Origin: a bacterium UBP6_UBA1177
Lineage (GTDB): Bacteria; UBP6; UBA1177
Assembly (NCBI GenBank): GCA_002310995.1
Contig: DBYV01000005.1
Coordinates: forward strand, 1-15,891
Direction: 5' to 3'
Length of the DNA stretch: 15,891 nucleotides
Each line of letters begins with the position of its first letter. Position 1 is the stretch's first letter. The notes under the pieces are model-generated. The model was not told the origin of the DNA. It did no database searches and worked only from the letters and a program-made list of their open reading frames with translations. The position numbers and the translations under genes are program-made. This document shows positions 6,608 to 12,652 of this stretch, piece after piece.

Positions 6608-7162
6608 TTAATTTTTCTGCGCTACCAACATTGTCATTTTTTTATTTTTAACAACACTATCCAATTCTATCGCGAGCTGATCTTCTCCTCCGAGTTCCTT
6701 GACGATAACATTAAGATTTTCCAACGCTTTTTCAGCAAACATTATTTCTCTGCCTCTGAAAAAAACAGTGAATTTGACCTTATTTCCATCCTCAAGGAAT
6801 TTTTTGGCCTGACGAATTTTCGTCATAAGGTCGTGCGTATCGGTATTCGGACGGATCTTGAGCTCCTTAATCTCGATAACAACCTGATTTGCTTTTGCTT
6901 TTTTAGCCTTTTTCTTTAACTTGTAAAGATGCTTTCCGAAATCCATTATCTTGCAGACAACAGGATCCGTGTTTGGGGAAACACAGACGAGATCCAGCCC
7001 AAATTCTCTCGCTTTTTCCAAAGCGTCCCTTCTTGCAAGAACACCCAGCACTTCGCCTGTCGGGGCAATCACTCTCATTGAAGAGGCTTTGATAGTCTCA
7101 TTTACGAGACCAGCAGGTGCAGGCTGTGCCGAATTGCCTGATTCCGGCTTAGCAGGCTTCAT
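6608..7162 (-). CDS. infC: Translation initiation factor IF-3
   Basis: A 184-residue IF-3, which keeps ribosomal subunits apart and checks start codon and initiator tRNA. The N-domain (VNETIKASSMRVIAPTGE, SPNTDPVVCKIMDFGKHLYK) joins through a lysine-rich linker (about 80-95) to the C-domain (IKELKIRPNTDTHD, FFRGREI). The first 20 residues form an extra Pro/Ala-rich lead. The start is ambiguous: ATG at 7162 shares its A with the thrS TGA stop, but a TTG directly upstream (7165) is seven bases from the GGAG at 7173-7176, whereas the ATG is ten bases away. Many infC genes use a poor start codon for autoregulation, so TTG is plausible; it would give 185 residues. Confidence 0.95.
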   Translation of the reverse strand: MKPAKPESGNSAQPAPAGLVNETIKASSMRVIAPTGEVLGVLARRDALEKAREFGLDLVCVSPNTDPVVCKIMDFGKHLYKLKKKAKKAKANQVVIEIKELKIRPNTDTHDLMTKIRQAKKFLEDGNKVKFTVFFRGREIMFAEKALENLNVIVKELGGEDQLAIELDSVVKNKKMTMLVAQKN

Positions 7163-9075
7163 CAATAGTAAACTCCGTTGTAATTTTCCGAGTTTAACTT
7201 AGCCAAGAAATCTTCCGTTGCAAAAGTTTCCTGCTCTCCGCCTCTCTTTCTGACCGTAATAGCCTTAAGATCGGCTTCGTTATCGCCTATTACAACGATG
7301 TAAGGAACTTTCTGAACAGACCATTCGCGAATTTTATAGCCAACTTTTTCGTTTCTGTCGTCAAGTTTTACCCTAATTCCATTCGCAACAAGTTTCTGAA
7401 CAAATTTGTCAGCAGTTTCAGCATGTTTTTCAGAAACAGGAAGAACAGCAACCTGAACTGGAGCAAGCCACATCGGGAACGCGCCTTTGAAGTGTTCGAT
7501 AAGAACGCCGAAGAAACGCTCGATCGAACCGAGAAGTGCCCTGTGGAGCATTATCGGGCGGCGTTCCTGACCGTCTTCGCCGACGTATGAAATATCGAAT
7601 CTTTCCGGAAGGTTGAAATCGACCTGAACCGTGGAAAGCTGCCAAAGTCTGCCGATCGAATCGGTGACGTTCACATCGATCTTCGGGCCGTAAAACGCGC
7701 CGTCGCCTTCCTGAATCTCCCACGGAAGACCTGAAGCGTCAAGAACTTTCTTCAACGCGTCTTCAGCCTTATTCCAAACTTCCAGCTCACCGACATACTC
7801 TTTCGGACGGGTGCTGAGGAAAACTTTGAATTTCTCGAATCCGAAATTTCTCAGCATGAAAAGCGCAAAATTGAGAACCCGCTCAATCTCGGACTCAAGT
7901 TGGTCGAGCCTGCAGAAAAGGTGCGCATCGTCCTGTGTGAACCCGCGGACGCGCTTCAAACCGTTGAGAGTTCCCGATTTTTCATATCTGTAAACGGTGC
8001 CGAGTTCCGCCCATCTGAACGGAAATTCGCGATAGCTCCATTTTTTTCTTTTGTAGAGCATTACATGGAACGGGCAGTTCATAGGCTTTACATAATAATC
8101 TTCGCCGTCTATATCCATCGGATTATACATCCCGTCCTTATAGAAGCTCAAATGTCCGCTTGTCTCCCAAAGAAGGCTTCTTCCGATATGCGGAGTGAAA
8201 ACAATGTTGTATCCGTGGCGAACGTGCTGCTTTCTCCAGAAGTTTTCGATGACCGTTCTGACTATGCCGCCGTTCGGAGTCCAGAGAACAAGACCACCGC
8301 CGACATTTTCGGAAAATGCGAAAAGATCAAGATCCGCACCAATCTTTCTGTGATCTCTCTCTTTCGCTTCTTCAAGCATTTTAAGATATTCGTCAAGCTC
8401 TTCTTTGGTCCTGAATGCCGTAGCATAAATTCTCTGGAGCATTTCTCTGTTTTCATCGCCGCGCCAGTAAGCTCCTGCAACCGACATAAGCTTGTAAGCC
8501 TTTATGAAACCGGTATTCGGAACATGGGGACCTCTACAGAGATCAACAAAATCACCGTCGTAATAAAGAGAAACAACAGGCTCACCGAGATCTTCAATGA
8601 TTTCGACCTTGAAATTTTCGCCTTTGTCAGTGAAAAGCTTTACTGCTTCTTCCTTTGAAACGACCTTTCTGACAAACGGATGCTTTGCCTTTATGATCTC
8701 GGCCATCTTCTTTTCGATTGCCTCGAAATCATCAATCGAGAAGCGGTGCTGTGAATCGAAATCGTAGTAAAATCCATTTTCTATAGAAGGACCGATTGTT
8801 ACTTTTGTTCCAGGAAAAAGCTGCTGAACAGCATCAGCCATGATGTGCGAAGCCGAATGACGAATGATAGCAAGTCCTTCTTCGTTTTTTGCGGTTACAA
8901 CCGACATATTGCAGGACTCAACCTCGGCAGTGACATCAACGAGTTTGCCGTTTACGGAGACAGCTATCGCCGCCTTTGCCAAACCTTCGCCTATTTCACG
9001 CTTTATGAACGAAAGCCAGTTTTCAGAAATTTCAGATTCGATTTTATTCCCGTCGGGAAGTATTACCTCAAACAT
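7162..9075 (-). CDS. thrS: Threonine-tRNA ligase
   Basis: A 637-residue class II aminoacyl-tRNA synthetase that charges tRNA-Thr. Domains in order: TGS (about 1-60), editing N2 domain with HSASH (73-77) and Cys180/His184 (LCRGPH), catalytic core, and C-terminal anticodon domain (from about 535). Zinc ligands fall at Cys334, His385 and His511, the same numbers as in E. coli, and motif 2 Arg is at 363 (VYRYEKSGTLNGLKRVRGFT). Motif 3 is MLHRALLGSIERFFG. The ATG at 9075 follows GAGG with a five-base spacer. The frame stays open further upstream, but only by translating through tRNA-Val, which is not credible. infC overlaps the stop codon. Confidence 0.97.
   Translation of the reverse strand: MFEVILPDGNKIESEISENWLSFIKREIGEGLAKAAIAVSVNGKLVDVTAEVESCNMSVVTAKNEEGLAIIRHSASHIMADAVQQLFPGTKVTIGPSIENGFYYDFDSQHRFSIDDFEAIEKKMAEIIKAKHPFVRKVVSKEEAVKLFTDKGENFKVEIIEDLGEPVVSLYYDGDFVDLCRGPHVPNTGFIKAYKLMSVAGAYWRGDENREMLQRIYATAFRTKEELDEYLKMLEEAKERDHRKIGADLDLFAFSENVGGGLVLWTPNGGIVRTVIENFWRKQHVRHGYNIVFTPHIGRSLLWETSGHLSFYKDGMYNPMDIDGEDYYVKPMNCPFHVMLYKRKKWSYREFPFRWAELGTVYRYEKSGTLNGLKRVRGFTQDDAHLFCRLDQLESEIERVLNFALFMLRNFGFEKFKVFLSTRPKEYVGELEVWNKAEDALKKVLDASGLPWEIQEGDGAFYGPKIDVNVTDSIGRLWQLSTVQVDFNLPERFDISYVGEDGQERRPIMLHRALLGSIERFFGVLIEHFKGAFPMWLAPVQVAVLPVSEKHAETADKFVQKLVANGIRVKLDDRNEKVGYKIREWSVQKVPYIVVIGDNEADLKAITVRKRGGEQETFATEDFLAKLNSENYNGVYY
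7173..7176 (-). promoter_or_regulatory. Ribosome binding site of infC
   Basis: GGAG on the minus strand inside the end of thrS. It is seven bases from TTG (7165) and ten from ATG (7162). The spacing favours the TTG; the more usual codon favours the ATG. Confidence 0.5.
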
Positions 9076-9095
9076 ATCAACCTCAAAAAGAAACA

Positions 9096-9170
9096 TGGTA
9101 GGCCCGAGTGGGATCGAACCACTGACCCCTGCTACGTCAAAGCAGTGCTCTCCCGCTGAGCTACGAGCCC
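9096..9170 (-). tRNA. tRNA-Val(GAC)
   Basis: A 75-base cloverleaf with encoded CCA. The anticodon stem CTGCT/AGCAG holds the loop TTGACGT, so the anticodon is GAC. The T arm is AGTGG-TTCGATC-CCACT and the D stem is GCTC/GAGC. The acceptor stem pairs GGGCTCG with CGGGCCT, with wobbles at 1-72 (G-U) and 5-68 (U-G). It is the first gene of the long operon, 20 bases before thrS, behind a strong promoter. Confidence 0.95.
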
Positions 9171-9196
9171 ACACATGAACAAGAAAATTGCCGCGC

Positions 9197-9225
9197 TTTA
9201 TAATCAAATCTTTCGATGATGTCAA
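9197..9225 (-). promoter_or_regulatory. Strong sigma70 promoter of the tRNA-Val/thrS operon
   Basis: A perfect TTGACA (9220-9225) and TATAAA (9197-9202) are 17 bases apart on the minus strand. The next bases read GCGCGGC, a GC-rich discriminator of the kind that makes stable-RNA promoters sensitive to ppGpp. Transcription should start near 9190, about 20 bases before the tRNA. Confidence 0.88.
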
Positions 9226-9282
9226 CATTTTTTCGTCAATCAGAAATAAATACTTGATTTCACTAGAATTTTTATGCTTTTT

Positions 9283-9810
9283 TCAAAAACATTTGAAGAA
9301 ATCAAACATTCTCAAAACCGACACAACATAGTGTTTTGTTTCGGGATTTTCGTAAATTTTTCCAGCGAGCCCGCCGCTTTTTTCAGTCGGTGTTTTCTCC
9401 GTCGAGTAAGTTCCGCCGTTGTAACCTGACAAAGTTTTGACGAGATCGCCTTTGTTATAGGTTAAAAGCGCCGCCAGAAACTTCGCTGAACATTCAACTG
9501 CGTTCCGAGGAACATTCAGTGTTTTGTAGTCGCAACCGAGAAGTTTCGCAGTTTGTGGCATTATCTGCGTGAGCCCGTAAGCCCCGACCGCGCTCTTCGC
9601 ATCCGGCTTTCCGCGCGATTCGACATATATCACAGCTTTTATCAGCGAAGGATTTATAATTTTTTTTCTGCCGTCAGCCGAAATGTAGGGATACTTCCTC
9701 ACTGCTTCCTCGATAATCGCCGAATATTCAGCCTCAATCAATTCCGCCGCCCGCATATCAACGCTTGTGTAAAGCATGAAAAGCACCGCAAAAAGCAAAA
9801 AATCCTCCAT
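9283..9810 (-). CDS. Exported lytic transglycosylase (SLT domain)
   Basis: A 175-residue peptidoglycan-cleaving enzyme of the soluble lytic transglycosylase type. A hydrophobic N-terminus (residues 4-14, then a small-residue segment to about 22) acts as signal peptide or anchor. The SLT signatures follow: AVIYVESRG with catalytic Glu64, SAVGAYGLTQIMPQTAKLLG (73-92), SGYNGG (128-133) and ETKHYVVSVL near the end. The ATG at 9810 shares one base with the TGA of the preceding gene (TGATG), so the two are co-translated; a TTG one codon earlier is an alternative. Small single-domain enzymes like this often open the wall for secretion machines (VirB1 type), which fits the coupled upstream gene, but general wall turnover is equally possible. 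No terminator is evident downstream. Confidence 0.88.
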   Translation of the reverse strand: MEDFLLFAVLFMLYTSVDMRAAELIEAEYSAIIEEAVRKYPYISADGRKKIINPSLIKAVIYVESRGKPDAKSAVGAYGLTQIMPQTAKLLGCDYKTLNVPRNAVECSAKFLAALLTYNKGDLVKTLSGYNGGTYSTEKTPTEKSGGLAGKIYENPETKHYVVSVLRMFDFFKCF

Positions 9811-10673
9811 CAAAGCCCGAAAATACTCTTTTTCCTATCACTTTTCTGCAAATCTTTTTCCTTATTTTCATCACTTAAAAAGCGGAGATACGATTCTGCC
9901 GAATCGCGGTCAAACTGCTCTCTCATAACCTTCAGATCTAGGTTTTTACGGATATGTTCCAAAGTTTCGGTTGAAATATAGCTTGCCTGCATCAGATTCG
10001 CGAGTCCTAAAGCCTCGATGTTGTCGTTTTCCTTCGCGCTTTTCATGTATTCCTCGTAGTAACGCCTGAACACTTCGCCACGCACCGCATCGTTTTTCAT
10101 TTCATATTCCATTCCCGATTCAAGCCACGCCTTGTGGACGATCTTCTGCGAACTTTCGGCATGAATAAACTCCTTTCCTGATTTCACAGCGGCAGGGAAA
10201 AGTTCCGGAAACATCATCTGACTGCCGTAATTTTCAAGCAGTTTGTCATGATATTCTCCAAGTTTTCTACCCCACCCTGCAACATAGGAGGCATACTTTC
10301 CGGCCATTGCCGCTTTTTCGCCTGTTTCCGAAAGAAATCCGTCAACTTCCCCGAGATCGGGATAAACTCCGGCGAGTCCTTTTTCGACTTCAGCAAGCCA
10401 CTCTTCCCCACTCTTGTTTTTAAGTTCATTTCCGATCCGCATCACTTTTTCAGCCGCCTCCTGCCCCTTTTTAATCGTCGAAATTACATTGGCGAACTGC
10501 GTCAGATACTCAAGAAACCTCTCTGTTTCGGCAGTCCGGCTGTCAATCGCCAGCTCGTTTATAAGCAGCATCTGCGTCGCAAGAAGCGCGTCTGTCTCAG
10601 GACTTTCGACAACCATCTGCGCCGAAAGGAAAAAAGTCGTAAAAAAACATAAAATAAAAATAACAATCTTCAT
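9810..10673 (-). CDS. Exported helical protein of unknown function, possibly VirB5/TrbJ-like
   Basis: A 287-residue exported protein with a clear signal peptide (MKIVIFILCFFTTFFLSAQ, cleavage near residue 18). The mature part is predicted to be nearly all alpha-helical, with charged amphipathic stretches (about 40-110 and 190-270) and no cysteine. The beginning of the mature protein and the helical region around ELAIDSRTAETERFLEYLTQ remind me of VirB5/TrbJ minor pilus proteins of type IV secretion, and the coupled transglycosylase is the expected VirB1-like partner; this is resemblance, not a demonstrated match. No other type IV secretion gene is visible. The ATG at 10673 has AGGGAGG six bases upstream. 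The C-terminal end is rich in Lys/Asp/Glu (residues 268-282). Confidence 0.7.
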   Translation of the reverse strand: MKIVIFILCFFTTFFLSAQMVVESPETDALLATQMLLINELAIDSRTAETERFLEYLTQFANVISTIKKGQEAAEKVMRIGNELKNKSGEEWLAEVEKGLAGVYPDLGEVDGFLSETGEKAAMAGKYASYVAGWGRKLGEYHDKLLENYGSQMMFPELFPAAVKSGKEFIHAESSQKIVHKAWLESGMEYEMKNDAVRGEVFRRYYEEYMKSAKENDNIEALGLANLMQASYISTETLEHIRKNLDLKVMREQFDRDSAESYLRFLSDENKEKDLQKSDRKKSIFGL

Positions 10674-10697
10674 AACGAGCCTCCCTAAAAACTGCAA

Positions 10698-10725
10698 ATT
10701 ATACAAATTTTAAAATTATTTTCAA
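10698..10725 (-). promoter_or_regulatory. Probable sigma70 promoter of the helical protein/transglycosylase pair
   Basis: Minus-strand TTGAAA (10720-10725) and a perfect TATAAT (10698-10703) are 16 bases apart, 24 bases before the ATG at 10673. The 175-base divergent region (10674-10848) is extremely AT-rich and holds three CAAATTTT copies (10704, 10723, 10774) that overlap both promoters. Confidence 0.7.
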
Positions 10726-10780
10726 ATTTTCTAATATAAAATTATTTTTCGTTTTACAAATGATGTAACTATTCAAATTT

Positions 10781-10808
10781 TTGCTTTTTTGTACCTTTTT
10801 TTTATAAT
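10781..10808 (+). promoter_or_regulatory. Probable sigma70 promoter of the six-cysteine lipoprotein gene
   Basis: TTGCTT (10781-10786) and a perfect TATAAT (10803-10808) are 16 bases apart on the plus strand, 40 bases before the ATG at 10849, which has an AAGGAGAG ribosome site (10837-10844). Confidence 0.65.
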
Positions 10809-10848
10809 ATTGCGTTTTTTGTTTATTAACTTTTTTAAGGAGAGAAAA

Positions 10849-11727
10849 ATGAAAAAATTTTTGGTTTTCGCAGCTATGTTTGCTGCAATGTTTCTGATGA
10901 TGTCCTGCGGCGGAAGCAGTATCACCGGTGACGGGTACTATACCAACGGAGACAAAGTATGCTCCGATTACTCCGACTCCGGAGACTGCAAAGGACACGA
11001 TGTCAGAGCCTGTGTAGAAGGCGACGATTGGTGGTATGAAGTCGAAGGAACAGGTAAAAAATTCAAATGCGACGATGGCGACTGCACTAAAGCTGCATTC
11101 GAACTGAACAACTACTGCTACGACACAAACATTGATTACGACGAAGAAGACGGTGCGACGTGTGTTACTACCGAAGAACCTGACACCTGCGGCGGCAAAG
11201 CTGTCAAATTCTGCACGAAAGATGAATCCTACTGGTATGAAGTAGACGGCAAAAAATACGAATGTAAAGACGCCGGTTCGGAAGAGTGCACTCAGGCAAT
11301 GATGGATTTCTCAAACTACTGCGCTAAAGCCGAAGAAGAAGCGGAAGAAAACGGCGAATCGGGATTCGCAACCGAACCGACAGCATATCTGCCGGCATCT
11401 TACGCAGACAAGACCCTGGATGCATGGTATATGCTCAAAGAAGCAGATGAAGACAAAATAAAAATCGAAGCAGTCTTCCTTTTCAACGACAACACTCTGG
11501 TTGTAACCAGCAGCAAAATCTACTCTGTAGAAGACGGCAGAGAGCCTGAGAAGAAAATCAACGCGGAAGGCACTTTCACGATCACTTCCGGAGATTACGA
11601 CAACGGTACAGCTGATGTTGATGCAGCCGGAATGCAGTTTGAAGTCACCATCACCGACGGTGTTCTCTTCGCTATGGAAGAAGAATTCATCAAACAGGAT
11701 AACGCTGACGCACCGGAACCTAAATAA
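10849..11727 (+). CDS. Lipoprotein with two six-cysteine modules, unknown function
   Basis: A 292-residue predicted lipoprotein: MKKFLVFAAMFAAMFLMMSC with lipid-anchored Cys20, followed by a Gly/Ser linker. Residues 38-90 and 105-158 are a duplicated module with six cysteines each (38, 47, 55, 74, 79, 90 and 105, 114, 122, 139, 147, 158) and a shared WYEV core (62-65 and 129-132) ending in NNYC or SNYC. After an acidic linker (160-172), residues 175-285 form a second domain with beta-strand character (AVFLFNDNTLVVTSSKIYS, GTFTITSG, MQFEVTITDGVLFAMEE), possibly a lipocalin-like or generic beta barrel. I do not recognise the family. The ATG at 10849 was chosen for its AAGGAGAG site; twenty more codons upstream are open but cross the -10 and leader. 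Location is probably periplasmic face or cell surface. Confidence 0.85.
   Translation: MKKFLVFAAMFAAMFLMMSCGGSSITGDGYYTNGDKVCSDYSDSGDCKGHDVRACVEGDDWWYEVEGTGKKFKCDDGDCTKAAFELNNYCYDTNIDYDEEDGATCVTTEEPDTCGGKAVKFCTKDESYWYEVDGKKYECKDAGSEECTQAMMDFSNYCAKAEEEAEENGESGFATEPTAYLPASYADKTLDAWYMLKEADEDKIKIEAVFLFNDNTLVVTSSKIYSVEDGREPEKKINAEGTFTITSGDYDNGTADVDAAGMQFEVTITDGVLFAMEEEFIKQDNADAPEPK
10960..11322 (+). repeat. Duplicated six-cysteine module (coding)
   Basis: Two copies, residues 38-90 and 105-158, align by cysteine order: C-x8-C-x7-C-x16/18-C-x4/7-C-x10-C. The first, second and last spacings are identical in both copies, which argues for three conserved disulfides per module. DNA identity is modest, so the duplication is not recent. 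Confidence 0.85.
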
Positions 11728-11730
11728 GAA

Positions 11731-12651
11731 TCATTTCTGAATTTTTCTTCCAATAAACGGAAACTCTTTTTTAGCCATATTGAAACTTGTTTCAAAGTTA
11801 TCGGGAATACAGAATTCTGTTTCACCTTCTTTTGCAAGACGCGATATCGCTTTTGCAACCACGACCTGAAAGAGATTGGCGGGATAAATTTCCGGCACAT
11901 CGCTGCTTTGCGGCAGGCCGATTCTTACAACCGGAATTTCAAGTTTCATAGCGGCAAGAAAGAGCGTCACAGTTCTCTCAAGAATCGTTTCTACACCATA
12001 CATCTGCACGCTTCCTGATGAAATTTCGCGCTCGACTGGCGTGTTTTTAAGCGGAACAAAAGGATAGATTCTTATAAAATCGGGTTTGAGAATTGAAAGC
12101 GAGGCACAAGAAATTTCGACATCTTCGTCTGTTTCATAAGGGAAGCCCGTCATGAACTGCAATCCCACCAGTATTCCGGCATTTTTCAGGAGTCTGACCG
12201 CGTTTTCGACACATTCCGCCGAGTGTCCGCGCCTCATTTTTTCAAGCAGTTTTTCCGACATGCTCTGCACACCGAGCTCGACTGTTTCAAAATGACTATT
12301 TTTCAGGATTTCGACCCGTTCTTCATCGATTTCATCAGGTCTTGTCGAGCAGCGCAAAACATTTACTATCCCATTTTCAACAAACTCGCCCCCTTTTTTT
12401 ACGTAGTTCATCATTTTTTCGCGTGGAAGTGCAGTGAAAGTACCGCCATAAAATGAAATTTCGGTTCTTTCACGCGGTTTTGACCACGAAAGATAGCTTT
12501 TTACGGCATTTTCGACATCTTCCAAAGTGGGTTCAGTAACTCCAGTGACATCGCGCTGATTGCAGAAAGCACACAGTTTTTTGCAACCTAAATGCGGTAT
12601 AAATACCGGAATTATCAGGGGTTTCTGTGTTGCGGCAACAAATTTGAACAT
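11731..12651 (-). CDS. Radical SAM protein, Elp3-like core without acetyltransferase domain
   Basis: A 306-residue radical SAM enzyme. The cluster motif is C-x3-C-x2-C at Cys23, Cys27 and Cys30 (PHLGCKKLCAFCNQ), preceded by the IIPVFIPH segment typical of an Elp3-like bacterial subgroup. SAM-site and family blocks follow: SFYGGTFTALP (66-76), STRPDEID (102-109), VELGVQSM and the GFPYETDEDV stretch. No GNAT acetyltransferase domain follows, so it is not a full Elp3; some members are labelled as coproporphyrinogen oxidase-like, which I do not support. The ATG at 12651 is one base after the stop of the EEP gene; a TTG four codons upstream is possible, and neither has a strong ribosome site. It is the last gene of the purB operon and converges on the lipoprotein gene with three bases between. 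The substrate is unknown. Confidence 0.85.
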   Translation of the reverse strand: MFKFVAATQKPLIIPVFIPHLGCKKLCAFCNQRDVTGVTEPTLEDVENAVKSYLSWSKPRERTEISFYGGTFTALPREKMMNYVKKGGEFVENGIVNVLRCSTRPDEIDEERVEILKNSHFETVELGVQSMSEKLLEKMRRGHSAECVENAVRLLKNAGILVGLQFMTGFPYETDEDVEISCASLSILKPDFIRIYPFVPLKNTPVEREISSGSVQMYGVETILERTVTLFLAAMKLEIPVVRIGLPQSSDVPEIYPANLFQVVVAKAISRLAKEGETEFCIPDNFETSFNMAKKEFPFIGRKIQK

Positions 12652-12652
12652 C

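Noticed and set aside
7900..8658. Plus-strand open frame of 252 codons
   Set aside because: Antisense shadow of thrS; no family motif and no credible ribosome site noted.
9171..9196. T-box or thrS operator-type leader
   Set aside because: Only about 20 bases separate the predicted start of transcription from tRNA-Val, and 20 bases separate the tRNA from thrS; there is no room for a T-box.
9076..9228. N-terminal extension of thrS by 51 codons
   Set aside because: The open frame would translate through tRNA-Val(GAC) and its promoter. The ATG at 9075 has a GAGG site and starts the known TGS domain.
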